Positions 15,099-23,316 of a DNA stretch of 37,349 nucleotides are shown one piece after another. The notes under the pieces are model-generated. The model was not told where the DNA came from. It made no database searches and worked only from the letters and a program-made list of their open reading frames with translations. Each line of letters starts with the position of its first letter. Positions within the stretch are counted from its first letter, which is position 1. The stretch comes from Acidimicrobiia bacterium (GTDB lineage Bacteria > Actinomycetota > Acidimicrobiia > Acidimicrobiales > CATQHL01): the NCBI GenBank assembly GCA_009835395.1, contig VXXM01000083.1, positions 1 to 37,349 of the forward strand, given 5' to 3'. A program made the position numbers and the translations under genes.

Positions 15099-17186
15099 AT
15101 GGCTGAACTTTCCGACGCCGAATCGCGCGGCGGCGTCGACTGCCGCGTGGTCTTCACGCCCTCGGGGATCGAGGTGGGAGTGCCGATGGGCACCAGCGTG
15201 CTGGATGCCGCCCGCGTCGGCGGCGTGGACCTGGACTCGGTGTGCGGGGGACGCGGCCTGTGCGGCCGCTGCCAGGTGGTTCCAACCCTCGGCCACCACG
15301 CCAAGTGGGGGATCACCGCCGCCGTCGAGGCGCTGTCGGCGCCCGGCGGCACCGAAGCCGGCTACCGCGGTCGCCGGCCTCTGGCGGAGGGTCACCGGCT
15401 GGGTTGCCAGGCGCTCGTGGCCGCCGACGTGGTCATCGACGTTCCTGCGGCCAGCGCTGTGCGCCGGCCAGTGGTCCGCAAGACCATCGACCTGGGTGAC
15501 GTGGTGCTCGACCCGATCGTCACGCTGCACTACCTCGAGTTGTCGCCGCCGGTGCTCGGCGACGAACTGAGCGACGCCGAGAGAGTGGCCGCGGCGTTGG
15601 CGCGTGACTGGGGGCTGGCCGACGTGGTCGTGCCACCGGCCACCCTGGCGGGGCTGCAGGCGGCGATCCGCGCCGGCGACGGGGCGGTCACCGCGGTCGT
15701 CGCCGACAGGCGCCGGCTGCTGGCGGTTCGCCCCGGGTATTCCGACGAGGCGTGGGGCATCGCCATCGACGTGGGGTCCACGACTCTGGCCGGCTACCTC
15801 CTGGATTTGACCACCGGGGAGGTCGTCGCCACCGCCGGTCGCATGAACCCGCAGATCCGCTTCGGTGAGGACCTGATGAGTCGGGTGTCCTACGTCATGC
15901 TGAACCCCGGCGGGGCGGCGGCGCTAACCGAGGCGGTCCGGGGCGCGCTCGACGAGTTGGTCGGCGAGCTGTGCGAGCAGGCCTCGGCGTCCCGCGACCA
16001 TGTCCACGACACGGTCGTCGTCGGGAATCCCATCATGCACCACCTCGTTCTGGGGCTGGATCCGACGCCGCTCGGCACCGCCCCGTTCACCTTGGCCGAG
16101 CGCCGCCGCGTGCGCGCCGCCGCAACCGATGTCGGGCTGGCGCTGCGGCATGCGTCGCTCTACGTGGCTCCGTGCATTGCCGGCCACGTGGGAGCCGATT
16201 CGGCTGCGGCCACCCTCGCCGAGGGTCCGCACAGGGTCGCGCACCCGCAGCTGCTCGTGGACGTTGGCACCAACGCCGAGATCGTGCTCGGCGACGGTGA
16301 GCGGGTCTTCGCCGCCTCCAGTCCCACCGGACCGGCCTTCGAGGGCGCCCAGATCAGTTGCGGGCAGCGCGCCACCGCGGGCGCCATCGAGCGGGTCCGC
16401 ATCGATGCCGACAGCCTCGAGCCGCGCTTCAAGGTGATCGGCTGTGACGTCTGGTCCGACGATCCGACCTTCGAGGCGGAGCTGGGGTCGCTGCAGGTCT
16501 CGGGAGTGTGCGGTTCGGGCATCATCGACGTCGTCGCCGAGATGTTCCTGGCCGGCGTCATCGACCGCCACGGCGTCGTGCAGGGACAGTTGGCCGGGCG
16601 CACGCCGCGGATCGTTGCCGACGGGCGCACCTTCGCCTACGAGCTGCAGAGTGAGCCGGTGCGGTTGCGGATCACCCAGAACGACGTTCGGGCCATCCAA
16701 CTGGCGAAGGCGGCGCTGCGTGCCGGCATCGACCTGCTGATCGAGCACGCCGGCCTCGCCGAGGTGCACGACATCCGCCTGGCGGGCGCCTTCGGAGCCC
16801 ACATCGACCCGGTGCGGGCGCTGGTGCTGGGCCTGGTGCCCGACGCGCCGGTGGCCGGGGTCCGCTCGGTGGGCAACGCCTCCGGCGCCGGCGCGGCGCG
16901 GTTACTGCTGTCGCGGGCCCAGCGCAGCGAGATCGAGCGGCTGAGCGAGAGCATCGTCAAGATCGAGACCGCCACCGAGGCCCGTTTCCAGGAATTGTTC
17001 GTGGCGGCGATGGCCTTCCCGCACGAGACGGCGCCGACGGCGCACCTAGCGCGAGTCGTGGACCTCCCGCCTGCCGCCGACGCCGAGCCGGCCGGGGCCG
17101 CACCCGGAGCACGGCGCCGCCCCCGTCGTCATTCCGGCGAAGGGCCTGCCCCGGACTCGATCCGGGGCCGGAATCCAAATCGATGA
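15099..17186 (+). CDS. Reductive activator of corrinoid proteins (2Fe-2S ferredoxin + ASKHA/DUF4445)
   Basis: ATP-dependent enzyme that re-reduces accidentally oxidised Co(II) corrinoid to Co(I), so restarting methyl transfer. The 695-residue protein has an N-terminal ferredoxin-like domain with Cys49, Cys55, Cys58 and Cys103, the spacing of a [2Fe-2S] cluster (CGGRGLCGRC). This makes it the bacterial RACE/DUF4445 type rather than the archaeal RamA with two [4Fe-4S] clusters. A linker domain follows, then the ASKHA ATPase fold with phosphate loop AIDVGSTT (222-229) and a second loop LVDVGTNAEIVLGDG. LAGAFGAHIDP and GNASGAGAARLLLS are conserved in the family. The extreme C-terminus (about the last 18 residues) is encoded by a dispersed palindromic repeat and is probably not native. 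It sits 120 bases after the methyl-THF methyltransferase gene. Confidence 0.9.
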   Translation: MAELSDAESRGGVDCRVVFTPSGIEVGVPMGTSVLDAARVGGVDLDSVCGGRGLCGRCQVVPTLGHHAKWGITAAVEALSAPGGTEAGYRGRRPLAEGHRLGCQALVAADVVIDVPAASAVRRPVVRKTIDLGDVVLDPIVTLHYLELSPPVLGDELSDAERVAAALARDWGLADVVVPPATLAGLQAAIRAGDGAVTAVVADRRRLLAVRPGYSDEAWGIAIDVGSTTLAGYLLDLTTGEVVATAGRMNPQIRFGEDLMSRVSYVMLNPGGAAALTEAVRGALDELVGELCEQASASRDHVHDTVVVGNPIMHHLVLGLDPTPLGTAPFTLAERRRVRAAATDVGLALRHASLYVAPCIAGHVGADSAAATLAEGPHRVAHPQLLVDVGTNAEIVLGDGERVFAASSPTGPAFEGAQISCGQRATAGAIERVRIDADSLEPRFKVIGCDVWSDDPTFEAELGSLQVSGVCGSGIIDVVAEMFLAGVIDRHGVVQGQLAGRTPRIVADGRTFAYELQSEPVRLRITQNDVRAIQLAKAALRAGIDLLIEHAGLAEVHDIRLAGAFGAHIDPVRALVLGLVPDAPVAGVRSVGNASGAGAARLLLSRAQRSEIERLSESIVKIETATEARFQELFVAAMAFPHETAPTAHLARVVDLPPAADAEPAGAAPGARRRPRRHSGEGPAPDSIRGRNPNR
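17128..17176. repeat. Dispersed palindromic repeat, copy 2, overlapping the activator gene end
   Basis: The outer arms ATTCCGGC (17131-17138) and GCCGGAAT (17167-17174) match copy 1 exactly, but the loop contains an inner inverted repeat CCCCGGA-CTCGA-TCCGGGG (17149-17167). It therefore forms a longer nested hairpin. The gene for the corrinoid activator reads through it and stops at 17186, so the repeat supplies its last codons. It may also help terminate transcription before the second MttB gene. Confidence 0.65.
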
Positions 17187-17220
17187 TTCAACACTTCGGA
17201 CCAGCGAGACAGGTGAACCC

Positions 17221-18756
17221 ATGAGCGAGGCACGCAGACGCAGAGGTGGCGGGCGGGCCGCCCGGCAGGCGGCGCACGCCGCCACGGCCGAGGTGGTGGC
17301 GCCCTACCTGGAGCGCAGCGGTCCGCCGGTGGAGATCCTCGACGAAGAGGGTCTGGTGCGCATCGAGGAGACGGCCGAGACGCTGCTGGCCGAGGTGGGT
17401 ATCGCCTTCCAGGAGTTCCCGCCGGCGCTGGACCTGTGGCGGGAGGCGGGCGCCGACGTCGACGGAGAGCTGGTGCGCTTCCCCCGCGGACTCTGCCGCC
17501 GGATCGTGCAGGAGAACGCTCCGGCCGTCTACATCCAGCACGCCCGCAACCCGCAGCGCAACGTGCGCATCGGTGGCAACACCACCGTCTTCGTCCCCAA
17601 CTACGGCTCGCCCTTCGTGACCGACCTGGACCGGGGGCGGCGCTACGCCACGCTCGAGGACTTCGAGAACACCGTGAAGCTGACCTACGCCCTGCCGCAT
17701 CTGCACCACAGCGGCGGCACGGTGTGCGAGCCGGTGGACATCCCGGTCAACAAGCGGCACCTCGACATGGTGTACGCCCACCTGCGCTACAGCGACAAGC
17801 CGTTCATGGGCTCGGTGACCGCCGCCGAGCGGGCCGCCGACTCCGTCGAGATGGCCCGCATCGCCTTCGGCGGCGATCTGGCCGACCGCACGGTGATGAC
17901 CTCGCTCATCAACGCCTCCTCGCCGATGCGCTGGGACGCCACGATGCTGGGTGCGGCCACCACCTACGCCCGCGCCAACCAAGCCTGCGTGATCAGCCCG
18001 TTCATCCTGGCCGGCGCCATGTCGCCGGTGACCGTGGCCGGCCTCTCCGCCCAGGCACTTGCCGAGGCGCTATCGGGCATGGCCTACCTGCAGTTGGTGC
18101 GACCCGGCGCCCCGGTCGTCTTCGGCACCTTCGCCTCCACCATGTCGATGGCCAGCGGCGCACCCACCTTCGGCACGCCCGAGGCCGGCCAGGCCATCTA
18201 CGTGATGGCCGCGCTGGCCAGGCGGGTGGGCGTTCCGTTCCGCTCGGGCGGCCAGTTCACCTCCTCCAAGGCCCCCGACGCCCAGGCCGCCTACGAGTCG
18301 GCGCACACGCTGCTGCCCACGCTGCAGGCGGGGGTGAACTTCGTGCTGCACGCCGCCGGCTGGCTGGAGGGCGGGCTGGCGCTGTCCTACGAGAAGCTGA
18401 TCATGGACGCCGATCAACTCGGAGCCATGTCCGTGCTCGCCCGCGGCGTGGATACCTCCGACAACGGCCTGGCCCTGGAGGCGTTCCGCAGCAACGCTCA
18501 CGGCGACCACTTCCTGGGCAACCCCCACACGCTGGCCAACTTCGAGACCGCCTTCTGGCGCTCCGAGCTGGCCGACCACAACAGCTACGAGCAGTGGTCC
18601 GAGGAAGGCGCCCTCAGCGCCGCCCAGAGGGCCAACGCCCGCTGGAAGCAGATGCTGGCCGAGCACCAGCCGCCCCCCATCGACGACGCCATCGACGCCG
18701 AACTCCGCGACTACGTCGCCCGCCGCAAAGCCGAAATGCCCGACGAGATCGGCTGA
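17221..18756 (+). CDS. MttB-family (non-pyrrolysine) corrinoid-dependent methyltransferase (2)
   Basis: Second member of the trimethylamine-methyltransferase superfamily, 511 residues, no in-frame stop and so no pyrrolysine. The N-terminus has a basic tail RRRRGGGRAAR (residues 5-15). The barrel includes VFVPNYGSPFVTDLD, LHHSGGTVCEPVD, ASSPMRWDATML, FGTFASTMSMASGAP and SGGQFTSSKAPDAQAAYES, with DHFLGNPHTLANFETAFW near the end. Sequence similarity to the first MttB is low outside the family core, so the two probably act on different methylated amines while sharing the carrier at 12301. This sequence style is frequent in aerobic bacteria where such genes sit beside corrinoid and methyl-THF methyltransferase genes. 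It is the last plus-strand gene of the cluster and converges with the MFS gene 40 bases on. Confidence 0.87.
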   Translation: MSEARRRRGGGRAARQAAHAATAEVVAPYLERSGPPVEILDEEGLVRIEETAETLLAEVGIAFQEFPPALDLWREAGADVDGELVRFPRGLCRRIVQENAPAVYIQHARNPQRNVRIGGNTTVFVPNYGSPFVTDLDRGRRYATLEDFENTVKLTYALPHLHHSGGTVCEPVDIPVNKRHLDMVYAHLRYSDKPFMGSVTAAERAADSVEMARIAFGGDLADRTVMTSLINASSPMRWDATMLGAATTYARANQACVISPFILAGAMSPVTVAGLSAQALAEALSGMAYLQLVRPGAPVVFGTFASTMSMASGAPTFGTPEAGQAIYVMAALARRVGVPFRSGGQFTSSKAPDAQAAYESAHTLLPTLQAGVNFVLHAAGWLEGGLALSYEKLIMDADQLGAMSVLARGVDTSDNGLALEAFRSNAHGDHFLGNPHTLANFETAFWRSELADHNSYEQWSEEGALSAAQRANARWKQMLAEHQPPPIDDAIDAELRDYVARRKAEMPDEIG

Positions 18757-18796
18757 GTTCGGCGCTGCCGTTTCGCCTGTCTCCGACCCGAGCCCG

Positions 18797-20110
18797 TCAG
18801 GGCTGCGGTCCGGTGGGGTGGGAGTCGTAGTCGGGGTCGGCGATGGCGGCGAGGGGGGCGGTGTCGATGACGTCGGGGTGGAGGTTGGCGCCCACTGCGG
18901 TGCCGCGGGCGGGGAGGGCGATGTAGTCGCACTGCTCGTCCACCGGGATGGTGGGGTGGGTCACGACCCGGTAGAGCACGTAGACGGCGATGATGGCGTG
19001 GACGGCGGCCAGCACGACGAAGAAGCTGCTGGGTCGGGTGGCGCCCATGATCGCTCCCGCAACTGCCGGGAAGATCGCCGCGCCCACGCCGGTCAGGCGG
19101 ACCAGGGTGGCGGTGGCGGAGGTGATCTGCCCCGGCGACACCCGGTCGGCGGTGATCGCCACGGCCAGGGAGTGCAGCGGGAAGGTGAAGCCGCCGAACA
19201 GGAACATCAGCAAGAGGGACGGCGCCGAGCCGGGCTCGGTCAGCAACGCCCCCGCCGCGGCCAGTGCCGCCACCACGGCGGTCACGCCGATGACGCCGCG
19301 CCGGGAGACGCGGTCCGAGAGCCAGCCGATGGGCCACTGGAACACCACGCATCCCAGCGGCGCGGCGGCGGTGAAGACCGCGATCCTGCCGTCGGAGAGT
19401 CCCTCGGACTTGGCGTAGATGGCAGCGAGGCCCAGCAGGGTGCCATGGCCCGCGCCCGTCCAGAACGCGGTGACCGCGCCCGTGGGGATCACCGACACCA
19501 GCCGGCGCAACGACAGGGGCTCGGGCACCGACACCGGGGGAGCGGTGGTGGCTGACAGGGTGATCGGCACCAGGGCGAGGGAGACCAGCACCGAGGCCAG
19601 CACGAACAGTTCGAACCCAGCGGGGTCGCCGCCGGCCAGGAGGAGTTGCCCTCCCGCCAGGCCGCCCATCATGACCACCATGTAGCCGCCCAGGATCCGT
19701 CCCCGGTTGGCGTTGGTGGCCATGTCGTTGAGCCAGGACTCCACCACCACGTAGAGGCCGGCGAGGCACAGCCCGAACACCAGGCGCAGCAGCGCCCACG
19801 TGACGGGGTTGACCCACACGGCGTGAAGGATCGCGGCGCTGGAGGCTGTCGAGGCCAGCGCGGCGAACACCCTGATGTGGCCGACCGCGGCCAGGAACCG
19901 TTCGGCGACCGCCGTGCCGAAGAGGAAGCCCACGAAATAGCCGGCCATGACGGCACCGGCGACTGCGAACCCGAACCCCTCGATCTCGGCCCGGACTCCC
20001 AGCACAGAGGCCTGCAAGCCATTCCCGACCATGAGGAACGCCATGCCGACCAGCAGGGTCCGGACGGCCTTGCTGCTGCGAACCGATGGACCGTTGCTCA
20101 TGCCGCTCAT
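18797..20110 (-). CDS. MFS transporter (YcaD-like)
   Basis: Integral membrane protein with about 12 hydrophobic segments, of the major facilitator superfamily. MVGNGLQASVLGVRAEIEGF at the start, GYFVGFLFGTAVAERFLAAVG between helices 2 and 3 and ESWLNDMATNANRGRILGGY in the first half resemble the YcaD group. The second half has FQWPIGWLSDRVSRRGVIG. The polar C-terminal tail of about 50 residues includes PTIPVDEQCDYIALPARGTA, a tail seen in this group. Start is uncertain: ATG at 20110 is used, but GTG at 20134 or ATG at 20101 are possible. It converges with the second MttB gene and diverges from the GFA-type gene. The substrate is unknown; import or export of a methylated amine is possible from context only. 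Confidence 0.85.
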   Translation of the reverse strand: MSGMSNGPSVRSSKAVRTLLVGMAFLMVGNGLQASVLGVRAEIEGFGFAVAGAVMAGYFVGFLFGTAVAERFLAAVGHIRVFAALASTASSAAILHAVWVNPVTWALLRLVFGLCLAGLYVVVESWLNDMATNANRGRILGGYMVVMMGGLAGGQLLLAGGDPAGFELFVLASVLVSLALVPITLSATTAPPVSVPEPLSLRRLVSVIPTGAVTAFWTGAGHGTLLGLAAIYAKSEGLSDGRIAVFTAAAPLGCVVFQWPIGWLSDRVSRRGVIGVTAVVAALAAAGALLTEPGSAPSLLLMFLFGGFTFPLHSLAVAITADRVSPGQITSATATLVRLTGVGAAIFPAVAGAIMGATRPSSFFVVLAAVHAIIAVYVLYRVVTHPTIPVDEQCDYIALPARGTAVGANLHPDVIDTAPLAAIADPDYDSHPTGPQP

Positions 20111-20200
20111 CCCAAACAGTCCGGGGCGGAACACCCGGCCCCGATCACGACGCTCGAACGATCACAACATACCGGCGGGCGATTCCGGATCGTGGTACTG

Positions 20201-20215
20201 TTCCACGATGCGGGC
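20201..20215. promoter_or_regulatory. Weak match to the IclR-type operator
   Basis: TTCCACGATGCGGGC resembles TTCCgTAATACGGAA seen at 12126 and 25975-26007, with a good left half and a poor right half. It lies in the divergent region between the MFS gene and the GFA-type gene. I treat it as a possible site only. Confidence 0.25.
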
Positions 20216-20269
20216 CACAAGTCACACCGGTCATCGGTCACAGTCGGGGCGCGGGCCGCAGACGCGATC

Positions 20270-20305
20270 GTGAGCAATCCTCGGACCGTGAGCAATCCTC
20301 GGACG
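20270..20305 (+). repeat. Tandem 18-bp duplication at a start codon
   Basis: GTGAGCAATCCTCGGACC is followed immediately by a second copy with only its last base changed (C to G). Each copy opens with an in-frame GTG, so the duplication gives the GFA-type gene two equivalent starts and an N-terminal VSNPRT repeat. Confidence 0.85.
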
Positions 20306-20713
20306 GGCCGGTGCCTCTGCGGGGGCGTCCGCTTCGAGATCGACGGGCCGGCGCGACCGGTCTGGAACTGCCACTGCCACCGGTGCCGGCGGTGGACCGG
20401 CCACTTCATGGCCGCCACCAACTGCGAGTACGACGACTTCACGCTGGTCGAGGAGGGGACCCTCCGCTGGCACCATCCCGCCGACGATCCGAACGTGGCC
20501 TACGGGTCCTGCCGGGAGTGCGGCAGCTCGCTCTTCTGGCAGGTCGTGGAACCACCGCCGGAGGGACCGTACGTGCAGACCCGCTGCATGTGGATCTGCG
20601 CCGGCGCGCTGGATACCCCCACCGGGTTGTGGACCGAGCGGGCCATCTTCTGCGCCGAGGCCAGCGATTACCACACCCTCGATCCGGCCATCGAGAACCG
20701 GGCGCGGGAGTAG
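20270..20713 (+). CDS. GFA-family zinc-binding protein
   Basis: Small cytoplasmic protein of the Gfa/CENP-V fold (PF04828), 147 residues from the first GTG or 141 from the second. The zinc ligands are clear: CLCGG (Cys15, Cys17), CHCHRC (Cys34, Cys36, Cys39) and CRECG (Cys81, Cys84), a layout typical of the family. The family takes its name from glutathione-dependent formaldehyde-activating enzyme, but most members have no proven activity, so formaldehyde handling here is only a contextual idea: neighbouring FAD-GcvT enzymes can release formaldehyde when THF is short. Start choice is uncertain because of the tandem repeat; the open frame continues upstream without family resemblance. It is 65 bases before the IclR gene on the same strand. 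Confidence 0.82.
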   Translation: MSNPRTVSNPRTGRCLCGGVRFEIDGPARPVWNCHCHRCRRWTGHFMAATNCEYDDFTLVEEGTLRWHHPADDPNVAYGSCRECGSSLFWQVVEPPPEGPYVQTRCMWICAGALDTPTGLWTERAIFCAEASDYHTLDPAIENRARE

Positions 20714-20766
20714 CTGTGTTCCCCGCAGGGCGGGAGGGGCGCGACCGACCGCGCCGCGCACTGCCG

Positions 20767-20772
20767 TAGTCT
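20767..20772 (+). promoter_or_regulatory. Possible -10 box of the IclR gene
   Basis: TAGTCT ends 6 bases before the ATG at 20779. No Shine-Dalgarno lies between, which would fit a leaderless transcript. No convincing -35 was found. Confidence 0.3.
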
Positions 20773-20778
20773 GCCGAA

Positions 20779-21522
20779 ATGGTGGTCCAGTCGATCGAAC
20801 GTGCCTTCCTGCTGCTGCGCTTCCTGGCCCTCGGGCCTCTGGGGGTGACCGACCTGGCGGATCGGGCCCAGCTTCCCAAGAGCACCGTCGCACGTCTGCT
20901 CTCGGCGCTCGAGAACGAGCGCGCCGTCGAGCAGGAGGCATCCAGTGGCCTCTACCGGCTCGGTGCGGGGCTGATCGACATCGCCGGGACCGTGGCGCCG
21001 GGACGCAACCTGATCTCCACAGCGCGGCCCTATCTCCTGGAACTGGGCGATGTGCTCGGCGAGATCGCCGGGCTGTCGATCCCCGACCGCGGCGAGGTGT
21101 TCTACCTCGACCAGACCGAGTCGCAGTCGGAGGTGCAGGTCCGGGACTGGACAGGCGAGCGGATCCCGCTGCACGTGGTGTCCTCCGGGCTGGCCATCCT
21201 GGCCCACATGCCAGCGGCGGAGCGCGAGGAGTACCTGGCGGGTCCGCTGGAGCCCTACACGGCGCGCACGATGACCGAGCCCGACGCCGTCAGGACGCGG
21301 CTCGAGCAGATCCGCAGCATCGGCTACGTCTGGGTCTACGGGGAGTTCGTGGAGGACCTCCACTCGGTCGCCGCTGCGGTGCTTCGGTCTGACGGGCAGC
21401 CGCTGGCGGCGCTGCACGTCCACGGGCCCGCGTACCGCTTCCCCGACCCCGACCGGGCACACGACTTCGGCGTTGCCGTGGCGCGCGCCGCCGAGGGCCT
21501 AGCGGAGCAGTTGAACGCCTGA
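20779..21522 (+). CDS. IclR-family transcriptional regulator
   Basis: DNA-binding regulator of 247 residues. The N-terminal winged helix-turn-helix is visible at about residues 18-60 (GVTDLADRAQLPKSTVARLL, then a wing ending GLYRLG). The C-terminal IclR effector domain covers about 75-245, with FYLDQTESQSEVQVRDW, VVSSGLAILAHMP and the late RSIGYVWVYGEFVEDLHSVA matching the ligand-pocket region. Family members usually bind short inverted repeats of the kind found at 12126 and 25975-26007, so it is the natural candidate to control the corrinoid operon, the fhs-metF genes and the ETF operon. The effector may be a methylated amine or a product of it; this is inference. It converges with etfA 25 bases on. 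Confidence 0.93.
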   Translation: MVVQSIERAFLLLRFLALGPLGVTDLADRAQLPKSTVARLLSALENERAVEQEASSGLYRLGAGLIDIAGTVAPGRNLISTARPYLLELGDVLGEIAGLSIPDRGEVFYLDQTESQSEVQVRDWTGERIPLHVVSSGLAILAHMPAAEREEYLAGPLEPYTARTMTEPDAVRTRLEQIRSIGYVWVYGEFVEDLHSVAAAVLRSDGQPLAALHVHGPAYRFPDPDRAHDFGVAVARAAEGLAEQLNA

Positions 21523-21547
21523 CCGGCCACCCGATACGGGAGGGCGG

Positions 21548-22510
21548 TCAGCGGCGGGAGCGGATCTCCTCGCTGATTGCGGGAATGACCTCGTGCAGGT
21601 CGCCGATCACCGCCCAGTCGGCCTTCTGCACGATGTTGGCCTCGGGGTCGAGGTTGATGGCCAGGATGTGCTTCGAGCCCATGGCGCCCACCCAGTGCTG
21701 GATGGCTCCGGAGATACCCGAGGCGATGTAGATCTCCGGGGCGATTCGGGTGCCGGTCTGGCCGACCTGGTCAGAGTGGGGCCGCCAGCCGTTGTTGGTG
21801 ACCGCGCGGCTGCAGCCCACCTTGCCGCCGAGCAGGTCGGCGAGGTCCTCCAGCGGCGCGAATCCCTCCGCCGAGCCGACGCCGCGGCCTCCGCCCACCA
21901 CCACCGGGGCCGTCGAGAGGGTCACCCCGGCGCTGAGGACCACCCGGTCGCGCACGACCGTGCGTGACAGCGCCGCGTCGAGATCCGCCTCGAATTCCTC
22001 GACGGCAGGCTCGGTCGGCGTCTCCGCCGCCTCCGCCGCCACGGCGTGCAGGCCGCAGCTCAGCAGCGGCACGTCGACCGACAGGGTGACGTCCTCCAGC
22101 AGCGATCCGCCCCACTGGATGCGGGTGATCGACCATCCGGCGGGGTCGACGTCGAGGCAGTTGGCCACGAACGGAGCGTCGAGCCGGGCCGCTGCCTGCG
22201 CCATCACCTCGTTGCCGCGGTCGCTGCCGCCCGCCAGCACCGCGGCGGGCGCCAGCCGCGGGACCATGACGGCGATCACCTCGCCCCAGGCCTCGGGCCC
22301 GAAGTCCGACAACACCGGATGCACCACCGTGTGCACCACGCCGGCGCCGTGCGCACCGGCCTCCGCCACCAGCGCGGCCTCCTCGCTGCCGATGAGGGCG
22401 GCGTGCATCGGAACGCCCATCCGCCCGGCCAGGGTGCGTCCGAACGTGAGCGCCTCGCGGGCGGCCTCGGCCATGACGCCCTGATCGTGCTCGAGGATGA
22501 CGAGCAGCAT
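21548..22510 (-). CDS. etfA: Electron transfer flavoprotein alpha subunit
   Basis: FAD-carrying subunit of a soluble heterodimeric electron carrier that takes electrons from flavoprotein dehydrogenases. I place the start at the ATG at 22510, which overlaps the etfB stop in a TGATG junction; this gives 320 residues, the normal size. The N-terminal domain begins MLLVILEHDQG. The FAD domain has APVVVGGGRGVGS, GCSRAVTNNGW, DQVGQTGT and SGISGAIQH, ending with ANIVQKADWAVIGD, all standard ETF-alpha motifs. The open frame continues upstream of this start but only as an overlap with etfB. It is last in the operon FAD-GcvT (3), etfB, etfA. Confidence 0.95.
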   Translation of the reverse strand: MLLVILEHDQGVMAEAAREALTFGRTLAGRMGVPMHAALIGSEEAALVAEAGAHGAGVVHTVVHPVLSDFGPEAWGEVIAVMVPRLAPAAVLAGGSDRGNEVMAQAAARLDAPFVANCLDVDPAGWSITRIQWGGSLLEDVTLSVDVPLLSCGLHAVAAEAAETPTEPAVEEFEADLDAALSRTVVRDRVVLSAGVTLSTAPVVVGGGRGVGSAEGFAPLEDLADLLGGKVGCSRAVTNNGWRPHSDQVGQTGTRIAPEIYIASGISGAIQHWVGAMGSKHILAINLDPEANIVQKADWAVIGDLHEVIPAISEEIRSRR

Positions 22511-23274
22511 CAGAGCACTCCCAAATCGGCCAGCACGTCGACCACCGCGGATGCGGCGGCGGGGCCCTCGCCCAGGATCACGGTCTCGGAGACCACGTCC
22601 GCGGGACGGTGCAACCGGCGCATGCTCTGCCCCCCTTGCGGGGCCTCGATGGCCAGCTCGCCGACCTCCAGCCGCTTCGACGCGAGGCGTCCGCGCATCG
22701 TGGGGTAGCGGGGCAGGTTGATGCCTTCCTTCACCCCGACGGCGGCCGGCATGAACATCTCGTACACCTCGAAGCCGGCGTCGGTCTGTCGCCGTGCCCG
22801 GACTGTCGTACCGTCGATCTCGATGCCCTTGATGCCACCCACGATGGGCCGGCCCAACGCAAAGGCGACCCGGACGCCCACCTGGAAACCCCCGGAGTCG
22901 GCCGACTCGTTGCCGAAGATCAGCAGGTCGAAGGGCCCTCCCGCTTCCTCGAGGGTCTCGATGGCCGACGTCAGCGCCCGGGCGGTGCGCTGAGGATCCC
23001 AAGCGGAGCCGTCGGTGGGCACCAGCACGCCGTGGTGGGCGCCCACCGAGGCGGCGTAGCGCAGCTGCTCGGCAGCCTCGGGGGGTCCCAGGGTCAGAAC
23101 CGTCACCTCGCCGCCGTGCGCCTCGGTGAGTTGCACCGCCTCCTCCACGCCGCACTCCTCGTGCGGGCTGGTGGTGAAGCCCAGGTGGGCGACATCCACC
23201 GCCTGGCCGTCGGCGGTCACGTTGATCCGGGCACCCGGGGCCGGCACCCGCTTCACGCAGCAACAGATGCGCAT
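22510..23274 (-). CDS. etfB: Electron transfer flavoprotein beta subunit
   Basis: AMP-binding subunit of the ETF dimer, 254 residues, close to the family norm. It begins MRICCCVKRVPAPGA and has NESADSGGFQVGVRVA and the ETF-beta signature region around GINLPRYPTMRGRLASKR. GAGGAG and GGAGCGG just upstream of the ATG provide the Shine-Dalgarno. It follows the third FAD-GcvT gene by 42 bases and overlaps etfA by one base. The arrangement indicates that this ETF is the dedicated acceptor for the upstream dehydrogenase and possibly also for the two paralogues at 5519-10397. An ETF:quinone oxidoreductase is not in the window. Confidence 0.95.
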   Translation of the reverse strand: MRICCCVKRVPAPGARINVTADGQAVDVAHLGFTTSPHEECGVEEAVQLTEAHGGEVTVLTLGPPEAAEQLRYAASVGAHHGVLVPTDGSAWDPQRTARALTSAIETLEEAGGPFDLLIFGNESADSGGFQVGVRVAFALGRPIVGGIKGIEIDGTTVRARRQTDAGFEVYEMFMPAAVGVKEGINLPRYPTMRGRLASKRLEVGELAIEAPQGGQSMRRLHRPADVVSETVILGEGPAAASAVVDVLADLGVL

Positions 23275-23316
23275 CGCCGCTCCTCGTCGCCCCGGTCTGC
23301 CGGCTCTCGCGGTGGC

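Noticed and set aside
20717-20735. A further IclR-type site upstream of the IclR gene (GTTCCCCGCAGGGCGGG)
   Set aside because: Only the left half fits; the right half lacks GGAA, so it is no better than chance in this GC-rich sequence.
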